DNA from: Rhodoblastus sp.
Lineage (GTDB): Bacteria; Pseudomonadota; Alphaproteobacteria; Rhizobiales; Beijerinckiaceae
Reading direction: 5' to 3'
DNA: 64,000 nt
NCBI RefSeq assembly: GCF_019449565.1
Contig: NZ_JAGRPM010000084.1
Coordinates: forward strand, 102,380 to 166,379
Positions 59,268-64,000 of the stretch are shown in pieces; within the stretch, counting starts at the first letter, position 1; every line of letters starts with the position of its first letter. The position numbers and the translations under genes were made by a program. The notes beneath the pieces were generated by a model. It worked only from the letters and a program-made list of their open reading frames with translations, did not search any database and was not told the origin of the DNA.

Positions 59268-60203
59268 ATGCCGTTGGAGAATTCGCAGTTGAAACCTTTT
59301 TCTACCAGACGGTTCCCGCTTGCTGGCCTGTTGGCCGCCGCCGCAATCCTGTTTTGCCTCCCGGATCAGGCATCGGCCTCCGCGCGGCTGACCATCGAAT
59401 CCGGCGGCATTTCGCGTTCCGCCGTGGTGGTGGTGCGCGAGCGACTGAAAATGCGCCGTCGGCCGCTGATCATCGTGCTGCATCGTAGCGGCGGACTTGG
59501 CTCTCGCGTCCGGCATGGGCTGGGGCTTGAGGGGGCCGCGCAATCGAATGCGCCGATTTTCGTCTATCCAGAAGCGCTCAATGGCGGTTGGCCCGCAAAT
59601 CCCGGACCGGAAGCCGATCGCGATCTCAAATTCCTGCGCGATCTGGTGGATCATTACGTCAACGAGGGCTCCGTCGATCCGCGCAAGATTTTCCTTGTCG
59701 GCGTCTCATCCGGAGGCGCCTTCGCTTATCGCGCCGCCTGCGCCGGAATTGGCCGCCCGGTGGCTGGGCTGGCGACGCTGATTTCCGCCATGCCGGACGA
59801 TCTGGCCAATTGCGCGCCATCGGCGCCGCTCGCCTATATATCGGTCAGCGGTCAGGCCGACCCGCTGGTTCCCTATGCCGGGGGCAAGACGGTTTTTTCG
59901 GAAACCGCCTTCAACAGCTTGTCCACGGAAGGGGCCTTGGCGGTTTTCGCCCGAATTAACGGCTGCGGCGCGCGGCGTGAAGACCACCCGATCGCTGACC
60001 GCGACAAGAACGACCACTCCAGGGCCTATATCCTGACCTATGCTGGTTGCAAGGCGCCGGTGGAAATGATTCGCGTCGATGGCGGCGGCCATCGCATCCC
60101 GGGCCACAAGTCCGATCCGCAGATTGAGCCGGTTGGAGGCGAAAATAACGATTTCGACGCCAGCCGCACGGTGTGGGACTTCCTCAAGCGCAACGGAGCC
60201 TGA
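59268..60203 (+). CDS. Exported LpqC/PHB-depolymerase-like esterase
   Basis: About 311 residues from MPLENSQLKPFSTRRFPLAG. A signal segment is at about 15-37. The alpha/beta-hydrolase core has LIIVLHRSGGLGS, the catalytic Ser in VGVSSGGAFAYRAAC (GxSxG), a late Asp in SGQADPLVPY, and His in GGGHRIPG. This fits the polyhydroxybutyrate depolymerase/feruloyl esterase-type family. The substrate is unknown. The start is the most likely of two; no strong ribosome site is seen. Confidence 0.85.
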   Translation: MPLENSQLKPFSTRRFPLAGLLAAAAILFCLPDQASASARLTIESGGISRSAVVVVRERLKMRRRPLIIVLHRSGGLGSRVRHGLGLEGAAQSNAPIFVYPEALNGGWPANPGPEADRDLKFLRDLVDHYVNEGSVDPRKIFLVGVSSGGAFAYRAACAGIGRPVAGLATLISAMPDDLANCAPSAPLAYISVSGQADPLVPYAGGKTVFSETAFNSLSTEGALAVFARINGCGARREDHPIADRDKNDHSRAYILTYAGCKAPVEMIRVDGGGHRIPGHKSDPQIEPVGGENNDFDASRTVWDFLKRNGA

Positions 60204-60244
60204 ACGGCGCCGCGTATTCATTCTGGAATTCAAATTTATTGATC

Positions 60245-60275
60245 CATGTCATTGCGACCGCGTCGCGATGACATG
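60245..60275. other. Strong 13-bp hairpin in the esterase 3' region
   Basis: CATGTCAT and GCGA arms pair with TCGC and ATGACATG around a five-base loop, with one G-T pair. It is 42 bp past the stop of the esterase gene and may be an RNA-stability or repeat element (similar in style to REP-like sequences). Confidence 0.5.
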
Positions 60276-60291
60276 ATTAGGATTCGGCAAT

Positions 60292-60315
60292 AGGGCTTTA
60301 GGCCCTCTTTTTTTT
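60292..60315 (+). terminator. Intrinsic terminator downstream of the esterase gene
   Basis: AGGGC-TTTAG-GCCCT stem-loop followed by a C and a run of nine T residues on the plus strand. Confidence 0.8.
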
Positions 60316-60471
60316 TAGCGAAATCCGTATTATGGCAAAAGCACGCGAGGCCGCGCGCGTGGCGCGGCGCGCTTTCCTTCGCCTGCGTCAGATTGCCGCA
60401 CCCTTGTGTCCGGCGGCTTTTTCGACATTTCGGACAGATCCGGCGCAGGCCGCCACAACCCGAGGTTTCCC

Positions 60472-60663
60472 ATGAGCAGCGACGCCCACCCCGCCGACAA
60501 TACCGAAGCCACCGACACCAAGATCTTTGTGGCGGTCGTCCTGCTTCTGATCGTCGCCGCCGTCGTTCTCGGCTTCACGGTCGGCCTCGCCGGCATCGGC
60601 GCGCTGGCCATTTTTGGCGCCGCCGCGATGCTCGTGCTCTGCGTGATGCTCACGGCGGGCTGA
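60472..60663 (+). CDS. Small two-pass membrane protein
   Basis: A 63-residue protein from MSSDAHPADNTEATDTK, with a short acidic N-terminus, then two hydrophobic stretches (about 18-40 and 42-60). The start is the natural one after GAGGTTTCC; the in-frame extension upstream is not conserved-looking. A terminator follows 20 bp later. Function unknown. Confidence 0.6.
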   Translation: MSSDAHPADNTEATDTKIFVAVVLLLIVAAVVLGFTVGLAGIGALAIFGAAAMLVLCVMLTAG

Positions 60664-60683
60664 TCTGCCTTCGCCTCGGCGCG

Positions 60684-60716
60684 AAAAAACCCCGCGACAG
60701 TGTCGCGGGGTTTTTT
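60684..60716. terminator. Bidirectional intrinsic terminator
   Basis: AAAAAACCCCGCGACA and its complement around a single G form a long perfect stem with T-runs on both strands, between the small membrane protein and the mesaconyl-CoA hydratase genes. Confidence 0.85.
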
Positions 60717-60727
60717 GTTGTCCGCCT

Positions 60728-61777
60728 TCAGCGTGGAATCAGCGCCCAATAGTCGAGATCGAGAATGACGCTCGGGTCGTAGCCCTCGCCCTGCTTGAAG
60801 GGGTGCGCGGCCGTGGGCTGGTCCTTGGTCGCGATCGTGCGCAGGCGCAGGGCGCCGACGTCGTCGCGTCCGTGAATTTCGGCGCGCTCCAGCACTTCGG
60901 TCCAGGCGAAGACCGTCAGGCCGGCGAAGAGCGGGCTGACATGGCGTCCGCCATTGATGGCCGCGATATGGAAGGCGTTGGCGAGGCCGTTGAAGCTCAG
61001 CGCGCGGGCCAGCGAAATGACATGGCCGCCATAGATCAGGCGGCGGCCGAAGCGGCCCTGGCCCTCGGTATATTGGTTGAAATGGACCTTGGCGGTGTTC
61101 TGGTAGAGGCGGGTGGCGAGCTGGTGCTCGGCCTCCTCAACCGTCATGCCGTCGACATGGTCGATGCGCTCGCCGGGCAGATAGTCGCCCCAGCGATGCG
61201 GCGAGCCCGACAAAGCGAAATCATATTTGCGCGGGTCGATGACTGGGCAGGCGTCGCCGAGCTGGTCGGGCGCCAGCGCGCGCGGCAGCTGCGGCGTGAC
61301 CTCCGCCGGCGCCGGGGAATTGGGATCGCGCTTGCGCACCATTACCCAGCGCACATATTCGAGCACGCAATCGCCGCGCTGGTTGAAGCCACGCGAGCGA
61401 ACATAGACCACGCCGGTCTGGCCGTTGGAGTTTTCCTTGAGGCCGATGACCTCGGAGGTGGAGGAGAGTGTGTCGCCGGGATAGACGGGAACGAGGAAGC
61501 GGCAATCCGCATAGCCGAGATTGGCGACCGCATTGAGCGAAATATCCGGCACGGTCTTGCCGAAGACGATGTGGAACACGAGCAGATCGTCGACCGGGCT
61601 TTTCGGATAGCCGATCGAATGGGCGAAGGCGTCCGAGGACTGGACCGCGAAGCGGGGGCCGTAAAGCGCGGTGTAAAGGGCGACGTCGCCCACGGTGACG
61701 GTGCGCGGCGTCGCATGGACGATCACCTGACCGAGCTGGAAGTCCTCGAAGAAATTGCCCGAATTGGTCTTGCTCAT
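60728..61777 (-). CDS. mch: Mesaconyl-CoA hydratase (beta-methylmalyl-CoA dehydratase)
   Basis: About 349 residues from MSKTNSGNFFEDFQLGQ. The enzyme is a double MaoC/hot-dog protein with AFHIVFGKTVPDISLNAVANLGYAD-like conserved segments (GKTVPDISLNAVANLGYA) and RLYQNTAKVHFNQYTEG and GRRLIYGGHVISLARALSFNGLANA in the second half. It matches the Rhodobacter Mch group. It interconverts mesaconyl-CoA and beta-methylmalyl-CoA in the ethylmalonyl-CoA pathway for acetate or one-carbon growth. Other pathway genes are not in the window. Codons before 61777 lack a family match. Confidence 0.93.
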   Translation of the reverse strand: MSKTNSGNFFEDFQLGQVIVHATPRTVTVGDVALYTALYGPRFAVQSSDAFAHSIGYPKSPVDDLLVFHIVFGKTVPDISLNAVANLGYADCRFLVPVYPGDTLSSTSEVIGLKENSNGQTGVVYVRSRGFNQRGDCVLEYVRWVMVRKRDPNSPAPAEVTPQLPRALAPDQLGDACPVIDPRKYDFALSGSPHRWGDYLPGERIDHVDGMTVEEAEHQLATRLYQNTAKVHFNQYTEGQGRFGRRLIYGGHVISLARALSFNGLANAFHIAAINGGRHVSPLFAGLTVFAWTEVLERAEIHGRDDVGALRLRTIATKDQPTAAHPFKQGEGYDPSVILDLDYWALIPR

Positions 61778-61874
61778 CTGTGCCCCCAAGCCCATGGAAT
61801 TGCGGCGCGAAATCGCTCTTCTGCGTTTAGGGCATGGCGGCGCGTGTTGGCAATGGCGCCTTTGTGGTCCGCGC

Positions 61875-62198
61875 TCAGGCAAGCAGCGCCAGCAGCCGTT
61901 CCGCCAGCGCGTCGGGATCGCCTTCCAGAAACAGGGTTTTCTGGCGCGAGGTCGCGCCGGAGGTCAGGCGGATGCGCGAGGCCGGGACCTTGAGGGATTT
62001 CGCGACGAGGGCGATCAGCGCGTCATTGGCCTTGCCATCCTCGGGAACGGCCCGCACCCGCGCCTTGAGCGCGCGGGCGCCATCAGCGCGCGTCTCCACG
62101 CCTTCCAGCGCGTCGCGCGAGGATTTGGGCGTCAGCCGCACATGGAGGTCAATGCCGTCCGCGCGGCGGCTCCAGAAGGGCGCGCCGTCGGAGGTCAC
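61875..62198 (-). CDS. DUF167 (YggU) family protein
   Basis: A 107-residue protein. The signature is DLHVRLTPKSSRDALEG, then LKARVRAVPEDGKANDALIALVAKSLKVPASRIRLTSGATSRQKTL. The YggU fold is small and cytosolic; the function is unknown. The start overlaps the YggT-type gene stop by four bases, a pairing common in proteobacteria. Confidence 0.93.
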   Translation of the reverse strand: MTSDGAPFWSRRADGIDLHVRLTPKSSRDALEGVETRADGARALKARVRAVPEDGKANDALIALVAKSLKVPASRIRLTSGATSRQKTLFLEGDPDALAERLLALLA

Positions 62199-62512
62199 AC
62201 CGTCGAGGCGATCAGGGCCCGGGCGAGCGCGTTCAGCTCCATCTGAATGAAGGAGAGCAGCAGCAGCAGCACGATCGGCGAAATGTCCATGCCGCCGATC
62301 GGCGGCAGGAAGCGGCGAATCGGACGCAGCGCCGGCTCGGTCAGCGCATTGACGCCGTTCCAGATCGAACGGACGAAATCATTGCGCATGTTGATCACGT
62401 CGAAGGCGAGCAGCCAGGACATGACCGCCATGATGATGATGACCCACCAATAGAGGTCGAGGGCCATATCGAGCACCCGGAACACGGGAATGATGAAAGC
62501 GGCGGCGGACAT
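62195..62512 (-). CDS. YggT family membrane protein
   Basis: A 105-residue protein with two or three membrane segments. The signature is LDLYWWVIIIMAVMSWLLAFDVIN followed by LTEPALRPIRRFLPPIGGMDISPIVLLLLLSF. YggT proteins are linked to cell-envelope, osmotic or division functions. Overlap with the DUF167 gene implies an operon. Confidence 0.93.
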   Translation of the reverse strand: MSAAAFIIPVFRVLDMALDLYWWVIIIMAVMSWLLAFDVINMRNDFVRSIWNGVNALTEPALRPIRRFLPPIGGMDISPIVLLLLLSFIQMELNALARALIASTV

Positions 62513-62607
62513 TGCGACTCCGGTCCAGGTTCGGATGCGGCTTTTTAAAGCTTTGCAGGCGCGTAAACAAGTTTTCCGGAAATTCGCGCGGAAATCTCTC
62601 GTGCAGA

Positions 62608-62636
62608 TTGACAGGAAAGCGCGCGCGCCCTAAACA
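62608..62636 (+). promoter_or_regulatory. Candidate tRNA-Ala promoter
   Basis: TTGACA (62608-62613) and TAAACA (62631-62636) with 17 bases between. The -35 is perfect and the -10 weak; the tRNA starts 14 bp later, so the transcription start would be very close to the tRNA 5' end. Confidence 0.5.
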
Positions 62637-62649
62637 CCCGCTCCGGAAC

Positions 62650-63203
<554 letters not shown>

Positions 63204-63761
63204 CGCGTACTGTCGCGGCGAGAAGGCTGGGCGGTGAACGCCGAGCGGATCTATCTGCTATATAAAGATCTTGGCCTGCAATTGCGGAACGAGACCCCGA
63301 AGAGGCGCGTGAAGGCCAAGCTGCGGGATGATCGATGCGTCGCCATGCAGCATAATGAAACTTGGGCGATTGATTTTGTTCACGACTGGCTGGCGACGGG
63401 CCGCAAGCTTCGAGTTCCGACCATTGTCGACACCTTCTCGCGCTTCTCGCCTGCGGTCGATCCGCGTTTCAGCTATCGGGGCGAAGACGTGGTCTTGACG
63501 CTGGAGCGGATCTGCAAGAGTGTCGGTTATCCGAAGACGATCCGGGTCGATCAGGGTTCCGAGTTCATCTCGCGCGACCTTGATCTGTGGGCTTATCAGA
63601 AGGATGTCGTGCTCGACTTTTCGCGCCCCGGCACGCCGACCGACAATGCCTTCATCGAGTCGTTCAACGGCAAGTTCCGGGCGGAATGCCTCAATGCCCA
63701 CTGGTTCATGAGCCTCGATGACGCGAGGGAGAAAATGGAGGAATGGCGTAGAGACTACAAC
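63204..63761 (+). pseudogene. IS3-family transposase (OrfB) fragment
   Basis: One uninterrupted frame encodes most of the rve/DDE core. It begins VLSRREGWAVNAERIYLLYKD and has the first catalytic Asp in WAIDFVHD. The second is in RVDQGSEFISRD and the Glu in DNAFIESFNGKFRAECL; the order and spacing are those of IS3 group elements. It lacks a start and OrfA, and after WRRDYN the expected RPHSAIG ending is replaced by unrelated sequence, so both ends are lost. A leftover of an insertion sequence by the tRNA-Ala. Confidence 0.85.
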
Positions 63762-64000
63762 TGCGCAATAGAACACCCATCTGTCTATGTGGTTGAAGGG
63801 AATAGATTTTGCTGCGCTGGATCCGATCCTGCGGGGTATTTGGGGTTCAGGCGCGCGCGGTCGGTGATTGATCGGGCTGTTGGCGCAGCCAAGGCGCCGC
63901 GGGCAAATATCCATGGGCCCTCTGGAAACGGATGGATCGCTGCAATTTCGCCAGCCTCGGCGGACAGACGCAAGGTCTTTGGCGCAACCTTCAGCAACCT
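63762..64000. other. Sequence after the transposase fragment
   Basis: About 240 bp in which no gene is convincing. A 70-codon minus-strand frame (63785-63997) begins near the window end and may be the tail or start of something outside the window. I cannot assign it. Confidence 0.35.

Noticed and set aside
63258..63914. 218-codon minus-strand frame at the IS3 fragment
   Set aside because: Antisense of the transposase core, which has the DDE motifs on the plus strand.

Overview
The window comes from a GC-rich alphaproteobacterial chromosome, most likely Hyphomicrobiales (Rhizobiales) and possibly a Beijerinckiaceae/Methylocystaceae-type bacterium. The pointers are CtrA, its inhibitor SciP and a FliJ-like protein encoded close together, a PmtA-type lipid methyltransferase, the sdhCDAB order, and a mesaconyl-CoA hydratase of the ethylmalonyl-CoA pathway. 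The genus is an inference; no rRNA is present.

Layout. 1-1465: end of a sensor kinase gene, a small exported protein and a COG4705-type membrane protein. About 1.93-6.54 kb: a lower-GC island transcribed leftward. It holds a DNA-binding protein, a small coiled-coil protein, a primase-like protein, an SF3 helicase and, after them, an iteron-type origin-like region. A promoter-plus-terminator unit on the opposite strand, inside the primase leader, looks like a countertranscribed RNA. No integrase is visible, and the island abuts a flavin/Fe-S oxidase gene that has lost its 5' half. 7.8-10.4 kb: trxB, a single-domain response regulator, an alcohol dehydrogenase-like gene. 10.5-11.7 kb: a second foreign patch (integrase stub plus an orphan gene). 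11.8-17.3 kb: cell-cycle and core genes (ctrA, fliJ, YbhN-like, sciP, mnmA, pmtA, tRNA-Met).

17.5-28.7 kb: DoxX, azoreductase, glutathionyl-hydroquinone reductase and LysR genes (quinone/xenobiotic stress), a beta-helix surface protein, a three-part glycosyltransferase, and a DUF6502-DUF5666 pair. 28.8-32.2 kb: acylphosphatase, then msrB-dipZ-msrA, an extracytoplasmic methionine sulfoxide repair set. 32.3-40.8 kb: TonB-dependent receptor, a divergent NarX/NarL-like two-component pair, EF-hand protein, LPS-type glycosyltransferase, 2OG-Fe(II) oxygenase, sirtuin. 41.0-43.0 kb: a YjfL-YjfM-YjfC-like operon. 43.0-48.8 kb: CYTH-CHAD, WD40, an orphan zinc-type ABC ATPase with an overlapping 47-residue His-rich membrane peptide, and OpgG. 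49.0-54.4 kb: parvulin, a metallophosphoesterase/cytochrome c/ECF sigma/anti-sigma operon, argJ and mutT. 54.7-62.5 kb: GNAT protein, sdhCDAB, an esterase, mesaconyl-CoA hydratase, DUF167 and YggT. 62.65-64.0 kb: tRNA-Ala(CGC) followed by an eroded integration zone with an IS3-family transposase fragment.

Most of the window is ordinary core genome with clear Shine-Dalgarno sites and GC-rich stem terminators. The most unusual parts are the replicon-like island with its origin and antisense RNA candidate, the His-rich peptide beside the zinc-type ATPase, and the palindromes in several intergenic gaps. All function assignments come from reading the translated sequences; no database search was run.
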